A stretch of DNA of 64,000 bases, taken from assembly GCA_023957975.1 (NCBI GenBank), contig JAMLGM010000002.1, positions 1 to 64,000 on the forward strand, written 5' to 3'. The notes beneath the pieces were generated by a model. The model searched no databases. It had not been told where the DNA came from and saw only the letters and a list, made by a program, of their open reading frames with translations. How positions within the stretch are numbered: position 1 is the first letter of the stretch; each line of letters opens with the position of its first letter. Shown here piece after piece: positions 9,521 to 20,395 of the stretch. The DNA comes from Microthrixaceae bacterium. GTDB taxonomy: Bacteria; Actinomycetota; Acidimicrobiia; Acidimicrobiales; Microtrichaceae. The position numbers and the translations under genes were made by a program.

Positions 9521-10348
9521 CTACTGAGCGCAGCGGGCGAGGGCGCACTGAAGGCGCTCGATGAGTTCGTCGGAGATGAACAGTGCGCAGTCGTCGAGCA
9601 ACTCCTCGACGTCGCGGTAGCACCCGAGCGTCCATCGGGCGAACATCGCCGTGTCCATCCACGCGGCTTCGCACGAACGCAGCCCGCTGCAGGGTTCGGC
9701 GTCGGACGCGACGAGGTGGCGCAACCGTTCCCAGTCGAGTTCGCCGCAGAGTCGTGCGATGACATCGACCGTCACGTCGAGTTCGGGGTCGATCGCCTCT
9801 TCGGCGGCCAGCCCAACATGGGAGAGACCGGTGAAGTCGACAAACGGGTGCATGGCGACAACATCTGCCCACGAACGCACGTAGACCGCGGTGGCTGGGT
9901 CGGCGACCGCGTCGAGAACCGCGGTGAGCCATGCCGCAGCGACGGCCTCGGCGGGGGATCGGTCCTCGGGCATGGTGGGCAGGCCGAGCGTCCGCCGCAG
10001 TAGATCGCTGAGGAATCCGTCGAAGGAATCGCCGCTGATGATTCGGGCGTCGTGGTTTGTGCGAACCGCGACTGCGGCACAACCACAGCTGCTTTGAACG
10101 AGCGCCGAGTAGCCCTGCTCACCGCTCACTCGACATTGCGCGACCAACGCCACAGCGTGAGCGCCGCGCAGGTCGAGGCCCAACAGATCCTCGGCAGCGT
10201 CGAAGCCGCGCACCAGGGTCGGAGCCGATGTCGGGTCGGGGTCGTCGATCGCCCAGAGTGCGTTGGTGGGCTCATCCGCGCTGATCAGCCGATGGGCGAG
10301 CTCGCGACAGGCGCGAAGCGACAAGGGGGAGGAGGTGGTGACGGTCAT
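9521..10348 (-). CDS. Hypothetical protein (DUF4192-like at most)
   Basis: A 275-residue, Ala/Leu/Asp-rich soluble protein. ATG at 10348 is chosen because AAGGAA precedes it at good spacing; longer in-frame starts lack this. Segments such as ALWAIDDPD and HAVALVAQCRV alternate like an alpha/beta domain. The middle (WADVVAMHPFVDFTGLSHVG) and the Cys-containing tail give no family match I trust. A resemblance to actinobacterial DUF4192 proteins is only tentative. It shares its reading frame with the downstream oxidoreductase gene, separated by one TAG codon. Confidence 0.7.
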   Translation of the reverse strand: MTVTTSSPLSLRACRELAHRLISADEPTNALWAIDDPDPTSAPTLVRGFDAAEDLLGLDLRGAHAVALVAQCRVSGEQGYSALVQSSCGCAAVAVRTNHDARIISGDSFDGFLSDLLRRTLGLPTMPEDRSPAEAVAAAWLTAVLDAVADPATAVYVRSWADVVAMHPFVDFTGLSHVGLAAEEAIDPELDVTVDVIARLCGELDWERLRHLVASDAEPCSGLRSCEAAWMDTAMFARWTLGCYRDVEELLDDCALFISDELIERLQCALARCAQ

Positions 10349-10525
10349 GGCGTTTCCTTCGTGTGCGTGCACCCGACCGGTTGCGCACTGCGTGCGCCGA
10401 GGCGCGAAGCGAGCCGAAGCCGGGTGAGTCGATACTGAGCGGGCATGAGGCGTCCGCGACCTGGCCATTACTCAATCACGGACCACCGACACTGAAGCGG
10501 GCAGCATCGAGTCCGGACGCGACGA

Positions 10526-10551
10526 GGCGCCGCACCCGAAGGTGCGGCGCC
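10526..10551 (-). terminator. GC-rich hairpin, likely terminator of the PKD lipoprotein gene
   Basis: A perfect 11-bp stem (GGCGCCGCACC / GGTGCGGCGCC) closes a CGAA tetraloop. It lies 51 bases beyond the stop of the minus-strand gene ending at 10603. No clear U-tract follows. Confidence 0.6.
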
Positions 10552-10602
10552 CCGTCGGAGCTACCGGTTGTATGAGCAACCTGTTAACACGGCATCACGA
10601 TG

Positions 10603-13600
10603 TCACGGCAGGCATGTGGTGCCGTTATAGGTCGTGCACTGCAGGCCGTTCTGGCCAGCGTTGCCTGTCTGCCCGGCGTTTCCAGACGTGCCGTTGGTTC
10701 CAGCAGGACCGTCCTTGGCGCTGCCGAAGCCGTCGCCGCCGTTACCGAGCCCCCCGTAGGCGCCACCTGCACCGCCGGCACCGCTGGCACCCCCACTGGC
10801 AGCCGTGGATGCACGTTGAAGCGTTGACTCAGTGATCGACAGCGTGCCGGAGCCGAGCTTCGCGACTGCAACCGATGGGCCGCCGGCACCGCCGCCGCCG
10901 CCGGCACCGCCGCCGCCGCCGGCACCGCCGCCGGCACCGCCGCCGGCACCTGCCTGCAGTAGGGTGTTTGTGTTGCCGCCGTTGCCGCCCTTGCCGCCGT
11001 CGCCGCCCTTGGCGCCTGCCGCACCGGCCCCGCCGACGCCACCATTGCTAGCGGACAGAACGGAAGAGACGACCGTGACGTTCGAGTTGAAAGCGTAGAC
11101 AGCGAACGACCCGCCGCCGGCAGTGCCGCCGCCGCCAGCACCACCGCCGGTGCCACCGCCTCCTCCAGCACCGCCAGCACCGCCGTTGGGTCCGTTGCCG
11201 ATCCCGGCGGAACCGGTACCGCCGCCGCCGCCTCCACCGCCGCCGCCTCCACCGGCACCGCCAGTAGCGCCAGCGCCGCCGCCGACACCGAGCCAGGTGG
11301 CCCCGGTGGAACCAGCACCGTTGGTCGCCTGCGTTGCAGCAGTGGCTTGCGTCGCTGCAGCGCCACCTTTGCCTGCGCCTCCGGGATCAGAGCCGGTCCA
11401 GGTGCAGCTTCCACCTCCGCCATTAGCGGCACCGCCGCCTCCGGTCGAGCCAGTTCCGCCGTCGCCACAGGAGTACCAGGGTTTCCCGGCGCCTCCAGCG
11501 CCTCCCGACCCCGAGGTCGCAACTCCAGACCCGCCACATGACGCGGTCGCGGACGTGCTTGAGTTGCCACCGTTGCCGCCAGCGCAGCCGTTGGAACCGG
11601 CACTGCCGGCGGTGCCGGCGGTGCCTGCCACACCGGCCGAGGCGGTCACGGTGGAGTTGTCGACGGTGACGGTCGATCCGGCGATGGCGCGCACGCCATA
11701 GGCGCTCGAGCCGGCGCCGGTGGCCGTACCCGAGGCGACGGTTGAGGCATGGACCAATGCGGTCGAGGCGCCCTGCACCAACACGCCGGTCGGCTGGTTG
11801 CCGTTGCCGCCGTTGACGGTGACGTTGCTCAACGTGGCATTCGCCCCGCCTTCGACGATCACACCCGCAGTTGCGGCGGAACCGTTACCGACGCCGTTGA
11901 TGGTGAGCTCACGAAGCGTCGCCGCGCCGCTGACCACAGCACCGACGTAGGAGGAGCGGGCCGAATCGAGCGACCCGTTCACCGTGGTGGTGCCTCCGGC
12001 GCTCACGAAGTTTGCGGCGTATCCACCGCGAATCGTCACGGCGCTCGATACGGCGAATCGGCCATAGGTCGAGCCCGACGCCACCAGCACGGTGTTGCGG
12101 CCTCCCGTGGCACGCGAGATGCCCTGATTGATCGTCAGGCACGGCGTTGCCACCGCGTAGCCGCATTCGGAGGTGTCGGTGCCGGTGGTGGCGACCAACA
12201 CGGTCGCTGCCGCGATGCCGTCGATGCCGTCGCAGTTCTGATCGATCCCGTCGAGGGCGTCGGCCGCTCCCGGGTGGATCGTGGCGTCGTTGTCGTTGCA
12301 GTCGAGCGCCGCCGGCGAGCCGTCACCGTCAGCATCGACCAACACGGTGATGACGACCGCCGTCGAGGTGGTCGAGGCGCCGTAGGGGTCGGTGACGGTC
12401 AGCGAGGCGCTGTAGGTGCCGGCCGCGGCATAGACGTGGGTTGCGTTCGCCGTGGTGGCGGTGTTCGCCCCCGAGGCGGGGTCGCCGAAGTTCCACGCGT
12501 AGGTGAGCGTGTTGGTCGCGTCGTCGGGATCCGTCGACTGGTCGCCGGTGAAGTTCACCGTCAGGCTTTGCACACCCGAGGTGGGCGATGCATTGGCGAT
12601 GGCGACCGGTGCCTGGTTGGCGAGGGCCGTGATGACCACGGTGGTCTCGTTCCAGGTGCCGAACGGGTCGGTGACACGAAGGATCACGTTCTTGGTGCCG
12701 GGGGTTGCGAAGGTGTGCGACGGGTTGGCGATGGTCGAGGTGTTGCCGTCGCCGAAGGTCCACAGGAATGCCAGCGTGTTGGTGGCGTCGTCGGGATCGT
12801 TGGTGCCCGCGGAGCTGAAGACCACCTCCAGCGGAGCCTTGCCGGTGAGCGGAGAGCCCGAAGCGACCGCAACCGGTGCCTGGTTGGCTGCGACGGCGAC
12901 CACGGTGGTTGCGGTGCCGGTTCCGCCGGCGCTGTCGGTCACGGTCAACGTGACGGTGTGGTTACCCACCTGGGTCCAGGTCTTGGACGGATTCTGGACC
13001 GTTGAGGTGTGGCCATCGCCGAAGTCCCAGTGGTAGCTCAGCTGCCCGGGGGTGTTGTCGGGGTCGACGGCGGAGCCGGTGAAGGTCACGGCCTTGCCCT
13101 GTGAGGTGGAGGTCGTGCTCGCCGTGATCGTCACGTCGGTCGGCGGCACGTTCGGCACGGCTTCGACGGTGATGGCGATGGTGTCGGTGCCGGTCGCCCC
13201 GTTGTCGTCGGTCACCGTGAGGGTCACGGTGTGGGTGCCGACGGTGCTGAACGTGTAGGTCGGGTTCGGGTTGGTGGAGGTGTTGTCTCCGCCGAAGTCC
13301 CACAGATAGCCGGTGATCGTCCCGTCGGGGTCGACCGAGGAGCCGGAGTTGAAGACCACCGTCAACGGCGCCTGGCCGGCGGTGTGGTTCGCGTTGGCGA
13401 CAGCGGTCGGAGCCGTGTTCGCGTTCGCGGTCACCGTGACCGAGGCCGATCCGGTTGCGCCGAGCGGGTCGCTCACCGTCACCGTTGCCGTGTGCGAGCC
13501 GGTTGCGGTGTAGACGTGTGTCGGAGCCGCCTCGGTGGACGACGGCGTGCCGTCACCGAAGTCCCAGGAGTAGGTGAACGGGCCGGTCGGGTCGTCGGCA

Positions 13601-14322
13601 TCGGCGACGAGCGCGGAGAGGTTCACCGTCAGCGGGGCCTTGCCCGTCAACGGGGTGGACGACGCCGTCACGACGGGAGCCTGGTTGGCGTCGACGGTGA
13701 TCGCTTCGGTGGTGGTCGAGTTCATGTTTCCGGCGGTGTCGGTGACGTTCAGCGTTGCGACGTAGATGCCGGGCGCGTTGTAGACGTGCGACGGATCGGC
13801 GGCGCTCGAGGAGCCCCCGTCACCGAAATCCCACGCGTAGGTCAACGCGTCGCCGTCGGGGTCGGTCGACGCGCTTCCGGTGAACGCAACGCCGAGCGGG
13901 GCGCGTCCCGAGGTGGTCGACGCGGTTGCGACCGCGTGCGGTGGCTGGTTGACGGCGCCGGTGGCGGTGATGACCTGAGTTGCGGTGCCGGTCTTGTTGT
14001 GGGCGTCCTTGACGGTCAGCGTGACCGTGTAGGTGTTGGCGGCGTTGTAGGTGTGGGTGACGTCCTCGGTGGTCGCCGTGGCGGTGCCGTCGCCGAAGTC
14101 CCACAGGTAGGTCAGCGCGGTGCCCTCAGGGTCGAAGGAACCCGACCCGCTGAAGTCCACCGTGAGCGGAGCCGGGCCGGTGGTGGTGTTCGTCGAGATC
14201 GCAGCGACCGGCGCCGCGTTGGTCGGCGTGGTGGTGCCACCTCCGGTGTTTGGGGCACAACTCGACACCATCACGGTTGCCGAGACCAGCCCAGTCAGAG
14301 CCAACAGGCGCGTTCGCTTCAT
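10603..14322 (-). CDS. Giant lipoprotein: 7 PKD domains, MopE-like motif, beta-helix and Gly-rich tail
   Basis: A 1,239-residue exported protein. The lipoprotein signal peptide has lipobox VSSC at residues 19-22, and GGAGGG sits eight bases before the ATG. Seven PKD domains occupy about 33-655, each marked by WDFGDG or a variant (WDFGGD, WTFGDG, WNFGD). A MopE/thrombospondin-3-like calcium motif (DADGDG, DCNDND, DGIDQNCDG) follows at about 661-705. Next is a right-handed beta-helix-like segment at about 715-890 (GTDTSECGYAVATPCLTI, ATLRELTINGVG). A very Gly/Ala-rich, PGRS-like tail of about 320 residues carries scattered Cys and ends TTYNGTTCLP. It is probably a surface adhesin or matrix protein. 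The tail resembles mycobacterial PE_PGRS only in composition. Confidence 0.85.
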   Translation of the reverse strand: MKRTRLLALTGLVSATVMVSSCAPNTGGGTTTPTNAAPVAAISTNTTTGPAPLTVDFSGSGSFDPEGTALTYLWDFGDGTATATTEDVTHTYNAANTYTVTLTVKDAHNKTGTATQVITATGAVNQPPHAVATASTTSGRAPLGVAFTGSASTDPDGDALTYAWDFGDGGSSSAADPSHVYNAPGIYVATLNVTDTAGNMNSTTTEAITVDANQAPVVTASSTPLTGKAPLTVNLSALVADADDPTGPFTYSWDFGDGTPSSTEAAPTHVYTATGSHTATVTVSDPLGATGSASVTVTANANTAPTAVANANHTAGQAPLTVVFNSGSSVDPDGTITGYLWDFGGDNTSTNPNPTYTFSTVGTHTVTLTVTDDNGATGTDTIAITVEAVPNVPPTDVTITASTTSTSQGKAVTFTGSAVDPDNTPGQLSYHWDFGDGHTSTVQNPSKTWTQVGNHTVTLTVTDSAGGTGTATTVVAVAANQAPVAVASGSPLTGKAPLEVVFSSAGTNDPDDATNTLAFLWTFGDGNTSTIANPSHTFATPGTKNVILRVTDPFGTWNETTVVITALANQAPVAIANASPTSGVQSLTVNFTGDQSTDPDDATNTLTYAWNFGDPASGANTATTANATHVYAAAGTYSASLTVTDPYGASTTSTAVVITVLVDADGDGSPAALDCNDNDATIHPGAADALDGIDQNCDGIDGIAAATVLVATTGTDTSECGYAVATPCLTINQGISRATGGRNTVLVASGSTYGRFAVSSAVTIRGGYAANFVSAGGTTTVNGSLDSARSSYVGAVVSGAATLRELTINGVGNGSAATAGVIVEGGANATLSNVTVNGGNGNQPTGVLVQGASTALVHASTVASGTATGAGSSAYGVRAIAGSTVTVDNSTVTASAGVAGTAGTAGSAGSNGCAGGNGGNSSTSATASCGGSGVATSGSGGAGGAGKPWYSCGDGGTGSTGGGGAANGGGGSCTWTGSDPGGAGKGGAAATQATAATQATNGAGSTGATWLGVGGGAGATGGAGGGGGGGGGGGGTGSAGIGNGPNGGAGGAGGGGGTGGGAGGGGTAGGGSFAVYAFNSNVTVVSSVLSASNGGVGGAGAAGAKGGDGGKGGNGGNTNTLLQAGAGGGAGGGAGGGGGAGGGGGAGGPSVAVAKLGSGTLSITESTLQRASTAASGGASGAGGAGGAYGGLGNGGDGFGSAKDGPAGTNGTSGNAGQTGNAGQNGLQCTTYNGTTCLP

Positions 14323-14480
14323 TCAGTTATCCCTCCGTCGCTACCCGGAGCCACCGGGCATGCCAACAAGATCTGCAAGTTATGTGACTTTTGTCATCGC
14401 GTCAAAGATGCACTCGGAAATACTGAGATGCCGCGTGGTGGATTCAGGGTTTGAGAGAGACGCGGTGCCACTTGGACAGC

Positions 14481-15128
14481 TCACCACTCGATTTTCGTGT
14501 TGCGCTGGCACCAACCGGCGAGCGCCGCAGGTCGTCGCAGCGCAAGCTCGCGTGCGAGTTCGGCGTCGCTGGAGACGTACGCGTCGAGTTCCGTCGGGGT
14601 GAGAAGGTCGATCCGCGATCGATCCACCTCGACCGGTTCGTATCCGAGAAATCGCGACAGTGGCTTGAGTGCACACGACAGCCCGAGCGTCTGGCCGACG
14701 TCGCCACGGTAGAGGCGATAGGCGTCGAGGTGGCGATGCGCCCCCCAGGAGGCGGCGGGGGAGGGCGGCCCCCATCTCACACGCCGCGAGGTGCGAGGGG
14801 CCGCGGAGCCGCGGGCCTCGTCGTCGCGGCGCCACTCGAGCGGTTCGGGGTCGAGGCGAAGCCCGAGGTCGAGCCGCCGCATTCGAGCGCGCAACGCGAT
14901 GAACGGTAGGTCGAAACGCAGTCCGTTCCAGGTGACCAGCACGCCGGGAGCCATCTCGGCGAGCGCAGCGTCGAGATCGCGCAGCAGCGTCGCCTCATCG
15001 CCGACAAACACGAGCCGCTCGCGTGCGGACACCACGGCCGCGGCGACGACGCTCGAGACGTTCGGGTCGAGGCCGTCGGTGGTGGTGTCGGTCTCGATAT
15101 CGAAGCCGTAGACGATCTCGGTGATCAT
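14481..15128 (-). CDS. DnaQ/PolB-type 3'-5' exonuclease domain protein
   Basis: A 215-residue RNase H-fold exonuclease. Exo I is FDIETD near residue 9, Exo II is TWNGLRFDLPFI near 70, and Exo III is the YVSSDAELA segment near 185. That motif set fits the family A/B polymerase-type proofreading fold; no polymerase domain is attached. ATG at 15128 gives MITEIVYGFDIETD; longer starts add basic low-complexity sequence. The gene is divergent from metG with 95 bases between starts. A poorly conserved basic/Pro-rich insert (about residues 95-125) separates Exo II from the C-terminal part. Confidence 0.75.
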   Translation of the reverse strand: MITEIVYGFDIETDTTTDGLDPNVSSVVAAAVVSARERLVFVGDEATLLRDLDAALAEMAPGVLVTWNGLRFDLPFIALRARMRRLDLGLRLDPEPLEWRRDDEARGSAAPRTSRRVRWGPPSPAASWGAHRHLDAYRLYRGDVGQTLGLSCALKPLSRFLGYEPVEVDRSRIDLLTPTELDAYVSSDAELARELALRRPAALAGWCQRNTKIEW

Positions 15129-15223
15129 CGCGCCGATGCTACGACGAGGCACCGACACTCTCGTCGAACTCGTAGGATCGCGGGATCGGTGCGTCGCTGG
15201 ACGCCCACGACCACGGGACATCC

Positions 15224-16920
<1,697 letters not shown>

Positions 16921-16921
<1 letters not shown>

Positions 16922-16980
16922 GCGCACCGTCGAGGCGCACCGTCGAGGCGCACCATCGAGGTGCACCGTCGAGGTGCCAC
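16921..16980. repeat. 13-bp tandem repeat at the metG stop
   Basis: About four and a half units of GGCGCACCGTCGA with single-base changes begin at the last base of the metG stop codon. They fill the gap before the next gene. Confidence 0.9.
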
Positions 16981-17017
16981 AGTCCGGCGATCTCCCCGGG
17001 CTAGGTTGGCACTCACT

Positions 17018-17995
17018 ATGGGCTCAACTCCGAGTGGTCACTCGCCGTCACCGCCTCGTGCGTCGAAGTCGCGGCGCCGCCTGCGCTTGGCCGGTGCGAA
17101 CATGACGCGCCTGGTGATGCTCGCGATCATCCTCGTGGGCACCGGGGTGGCCGCCGGATTCGCGATCGGCTACCCGCTGCGGGGACTCGAAATCGGGGCC
17201 GACAACGCCGTGGTTCTGGACCAATCGGCGCTCACCGGAATCGACCTGTCCGACGCGCTCGTGCAACAAAGCGACCTGGAATCCTCGTTTTCCGAATCAC
17301 CCGACCTGGTCGCGCTGATCGATCTCGTCGGCGCCGAGTTCTGCGGGGGCAGCGTCACCCTCGACTCCGATCCGGGGGCCCGGGCCGCCCGGGCCTTTGT
17401 CGACCAGACCAACAACGCCATGGTGCTGAGCGAGGCGGTCCGGGCCAAGGACACCACCACGGCCGGGCGTTTCGTCTCCCAGATGACGAGCCTGCTGGAT
17501 GACTGTGAGGGCGGGCGGTACTTCAAGGTCGAAAACGGCGAACGGACCGAGGTGGAGATCTCCAACACCCGCCGAGACGTCCCCCTCCGCCTCGATTATG
17601 TGACCCGCACCATCACACCGGTTCGCGGCGGGATGAGTCAGGTCGTCACGTTCTTCCAGGTCGGAAATGTGGTCGTGGCGCTGCAATACGCTGGGCCGGA
17701 GAAGGCCTATTCCTCGTTGATGGACAACGTCGAACGCAAGATCCTGACCAGACTCGCCCCGGATCAGTTCTCCGAGACGGTGGCGATCGACGGCGAACAA
17801 CCCATGCCGACCGATGTGACGACCACCACCCGGGTCAACATCGCAGAGCCGTCGCCGACCTCGAGTGTCGATCAGACCCTCGAGAGCCTGCCGCCGGCCA
17901 CCTTCGAACCGCCGACGACGACCTCCGCTCCACGGGGACGATCGGGCTCCGCTCCTGATTCCTCCCCGGATGATTCCTCCTCGGACGGCGGATAA
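17018..17995 (+). CDS. Membrane-anchored extracytoplasmic hypothetical protein
   Basis: A 325-residue protein from ATG 17018; ATG 17102 is an alternative that starts right at the membrane segment. A basic N-terminus (SKSRRRLRLAG) precedes one transmembrane helix (MLAIILVGTGVAAGFAIGY). A roughly 200-residue soluble domain follows, with two Cys, FVSQMTSLLDDCEGG and VTFFQVGNVVVALQYAG. The C-terminus is Thr/Pro/Ser-rich (TTTSAPRGRSG). The middle domain resembles the sensor-like soluble domains of other actinobacterial single-pass proteins, but I do not recognise a family. Confidence 0.7.
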   Translation: MGSTPSGHSPSPPRASKSRRRLRLAGANMTRLVMLAIILVGTGVAAGFAIGYPLRGLEIGADNAVVLDQSALTGIDLSDALVQQSDLESSFSESPDLVALIDLVGAEFCGGSVTLDSDPGARAARAFVDQTNNAMVLSEAVRAKDTTTAGRFVSQMTSLLDDCEGGRYFKVENGERTEVEISNTRRDVPLRLDYVTRTITPVRGGMSQVVTFFQVGNVVVALQYAGPEKAYSSLMDNVERKILTRLAPDQFSETVAIDGEQPMPTDVTTTTRVNIAEPSPTSSVDQTLESLPPATFEPPTTTSAPRGRSGSAPDSSPDDSSSDGG

Positions 17996-18029
17996 CGCCG
18001 ATACGGCGCCAAGGCTGGTCGACGCGGCG

Positions 18030-18827
18030 TCAGAGCTGGTCGACGATGAGGTGAAACGCCTCGCCGTAATCGACCCCGAACGCAGCGCCGGCCTCAGCCA
18101 GCTTCGAACGCTCCCGCTCACGAAACCCGGCTAGGGCCGTCTCGATCGCTGCCGCCTCGGCATCAGCAGCGGTACTCGCCGCGGCATCGTCGAGTTTGTA
18201 GAAGTGCGTGGTTTCGAGCTGGCTGCGATGGGCCTCGAGTGCCGTCGTTTTCGCCGTGATCGAGCGCTCGTCGGCCGGTTCGATGTGGTTCGCCTCGTCG
18301 GCCTCGAACAACAGCAGCGCTTCGGGTCGATGGTGGGCGAAACCCTGCTGGGCAAAGAAATGGGGATCGCGTGCGGCCACCACGGCATCGATGGCCAAGA
18401 ACCCGGCGGCGCGGTGATCCGGGTGGATCCGGTACCGCTTCCAGGGATCGTGGGCCAACACGACATCGGGGCGAAGTCGTCGGATCTCCCGACAGACGCG
18501 CTCCACCGTGTCCGAGGTCGACCGCAACTCGCCGTCGACCTCACCGAGGAACACGACCTCGCCGGTGGCCCCGAGCGCGGCGGCCGCGGCGCGTTGTTCC
18601 GCCTGGCGACGTTCGACGAGGGCCGCAATGTCGGCCGAGGCATCCCAGGTGCCCTTCGACCCGTCGGTGCAGATGAGGTGGTGCACGACCGTGCCGTGAC
18701 GTGCCCAGCGGGCGAGCGTCGCCCCGGCGCAGAACTCGACGTCGTCGGGGTGCGCAGCGATGGCCAACGCGACGGCGGGCGGGTCGAGCGGAGTCGGGCG
18801 AGGTGTGGGGTGCGACGCGGCGTGCAT
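18030..18827 (-). CDS. PIG-L family N-deacetylase
   Basis: A 265-residue LmbE/PIG-L fold zinc deacetylase. AHPDDVEF (about 25-32) supplies the His-Asp-Asp metal/catalytic motif, and HPDHR in the middle supplies the second metal His. Family members deacetylate N-acetylglucosamine-type substrates such as mycothiol precursors or glycolipids; the substrate cannot be fixed here. Mca, a paralogue with a recognised role, is encoded at 46315. The gene converges on the preceding membrane protein gene and lies just downstream of the peptidase gene at 18845 on the same strand. Confidence 0.85.
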   Translation of the reverse strand: MHAASHPTPRPTPLDPPAVALAIAAHPDDVEFCAGATLARWARHGTVVHHLICTDGSKGTWDASADIAALVERRQAEQRAAAAALGATGEVVFLGEVDGELRSTSDTVERVCREIRRLRPDVVLAHDPWKRYRIHPDHRAAGFLAIDAVVAARDPHFFAQQGFAHHRPEALLLFEADEANHIEPADERSITAKTTALEAHRSQLETTHFYKLDDAAASTAADAEAAAIETALAGFRERERSKLAEAGAAFGVDYGEAFHLIVDQL

Positions 18828-18844
18828 CGCGGCGATCGTAGCCC

Positions 18845-19615
18845 TCAGTTCGCGGCGCCCGGTCGCTGTGCCGGGTCCTGTCCGAAGTAGTCGCTGAGCA
18901 CCTCGTAGAGCTGGCGATGTTCGCCGCGCAGCGTCATCGGCGCATCGAAGAACGCCTCGGTGGCCACGGCGAAGAACTCGGCGGGGTTCACCCCTGCGTA
19001 TTCGTCGAGGGTCGTGGCCCCCTCACCGCGAACCGCGAGTTCGTAGGCGGCCGTGCACACCTCGATGAATCGCGTCCGGGCCGCCGCATCGGGTATCGGG
19101 GGCACACCGTCGCTGTGGCCGTCGAGTTGGTCGAGTTGATGAGCGAATTCGTGATACACGAGATTGCGTCCGTCGCCCGGATAGTCGAGGTCCTCGCAGA
19201 TCGCGTCCCACGACAACATGACCGGGCCGGTGGGATCGGACAGTCCGGACACCCACGATTCCTCGTCGCTCACGATGCCGGCGACCTGTTCGAACTCGCC
19301 GGTCATGCGCACGTCGTCGGCCTGAACGAGGATCGAGGTAACCGTGCGAAACGGATCATCGGGCAACCCGATGGCAATCCGCGCGGCCAGCGCGGCGATC
19401 ACCAGGCGGACCTCGTCGTCGAGTTCGAACCCCGAGCCGGCCTCCCAGCGTCGCTCGAACATCAGGCGCATCATCAGCGCCTCGTGGCGGCTTCGTTGAT
19501 CGTGGTCCAATCCGCTGCGCCATTCGAACCAGTCATCGATCGCGGCGCGCCACTCGTCGCGGAAGCCCTCCGCCAGGGCGGCTCGTCGTTCGCGGCGCCT
19601 CGACAACCAGGCCAC
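18845..19615 (-). CDS. mtfA: MtfA-family zinc-dependent peptidase
   Basis: A 256-residue gluzincin. HEFAHQLD (about residue 155) is the HExxH zinc site and NPAEFFAVATEAFF supplies the downstream glutamate typical of MtfA. In enterobacteria MtfA is a cytosolic aminopeptidase that binds the Mlc repressor; no Mlc is visible here, so the physiological role may differ. The start gives the basic MAWLSRRRERR opening that this family shows. It follows cofC on the same strand with a 21-base gap. Confidence 0.85.
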   Translation of the reverse strand: MAWLSRRRERRAALAEGFRDEWRAAIDDWFEWRSGLDHDQRSRHEALMMRLMFERRWEAGSGFELDDEVRLVIAALAARIAIGLPDDPFRTVTSILVQADDVRMTGEFEQVAGIVSDEESWVSGLSDPTGPVMLSWDAICEDLDYPGDGRNLVYHEFAHQLDQLDGHSDGVPPIPDAAARTRFIEVCTAAYELAVRGEGATTLDEYAGVNPAEFFAVATEAFFDAPMTLRGEHRQLYEVLSDYFGQDPAQRPGAAN

Positions 19616-19636
19616 GGCGTTCGTCGAGGCCCCTGG

Positions 19637-20299
19637 TCAGCGAACGAGGTGGGCGTCGTCGCTGTGTTCGATGACGGGCCTCTCGCCGGCGTTCAATCGG
19701 GTGAGGTCGATGACGTCGAGGTCGCCATGGACGTCGACGTCGATGCCGAGGCGCCCGGTGGTCCATCGGCGAACCTGCAACCCGTGCGACTCGGCTTCCC
19801 GGTGGTGATGTGTGGCCGAGTCGGGCCCGTATCCGAATCGGAACACCTCTGCGACCTGCGTCGGCACGACCAGGACGTTGGTGCCCTTGTCGTCTCGGTC
19901 GGGGGCCAGCCACAGCGACGAACCGTGATCGCTCTGGGCGACGGTGTCGAACAGTGTGGCCAACTCGGCGGGGTAGGCGAGATCGGCGTGCACGATCGCG
20001 GCGTGGCGATAGCCGCGATCGGCGGCCTCGTTGAGGCCGAACGCAGCGGCTTCGTTGAGCCCCTCGCTCGGCGGGGCGAGCGCAACCGTGCGCTGATCCC
20101 GCGACCAGCGGGCGACGTCGTCGTCGGAGGTCACGACCGCGACGTCGACCGAACGGGTCGCTGCGAGGACGTCGAGCACCGAGGTGGCGAGCGCGAGCGT
20201 CAGCGTTCGACGTTGGTCCTCGTCGAGGCTCGACGCGAGTCGCGTCTTGCCCGAGTCGAGTGATCGGATGGGTACGAGAGCGAGAATGCCGGGGGACAT
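19637..20299 (-). CDS. cofC: 2-phospho-L-lactate (or PEP) guanylyltransferase, F420 biosynthesis
   Basis: A 220-residue nucleotidyltransferase of the CofC/FbiD family, which activates 2-phospholactate or phosphoenolpyruvate with GTP for F420 synthesis. The opening ALVPIRSLDSGKTRLA is the nucleotide-binding signature. VVTSDDDVARW, GLNEAAAFG and VHADLAYP follow in the family order. ATG at 20299 is preferred; the frame continues upstream only as an antisense extension over gpsA. It is divergent from gpsA, as cofC/fbiD and gpsA are in mycobacteria. Its product supports the LLM-type oxidoreductases encoded at 8675, 52677 and 55239. Confidence 0.88.
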   Translation of the reverse strand: MSPGILALVPIRSLDSGKTRLASSLDEDQRRTLTLALATSVLDVLAATRSVDVAVVTSDDDVARWSRDQRTVALAPPSEGLNEAAAFGLNEAADRGYRHAAIVHADLAYPAELATLFDTVAQSDHGSSLWLAPDRDDKGTNVLVVPTQVAEVFRFGYGPDSATHHHREAESHGLQVRRWTTGRLGIDVDVHGDLDVIDLTRLNAGERPVIEHSDDAHLVR

Positions 20300-20395
20300 C
20301 GTCACGAGGTTAGAACGAAACCGCCCCGCCGTCGCCAGTCGAATGACCCGAGCGCGTAGGGTGTTTGGCCAAACGACAACGGGGGAGACCAGCCC

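Noticed and set aside
10832..11701. Proline-rich plus-strand frames opposite the Gly-rich tail
   Set aside because: They are complements of GGC/GGT-rich codons of the PKD lipoprotein, not independent genes.
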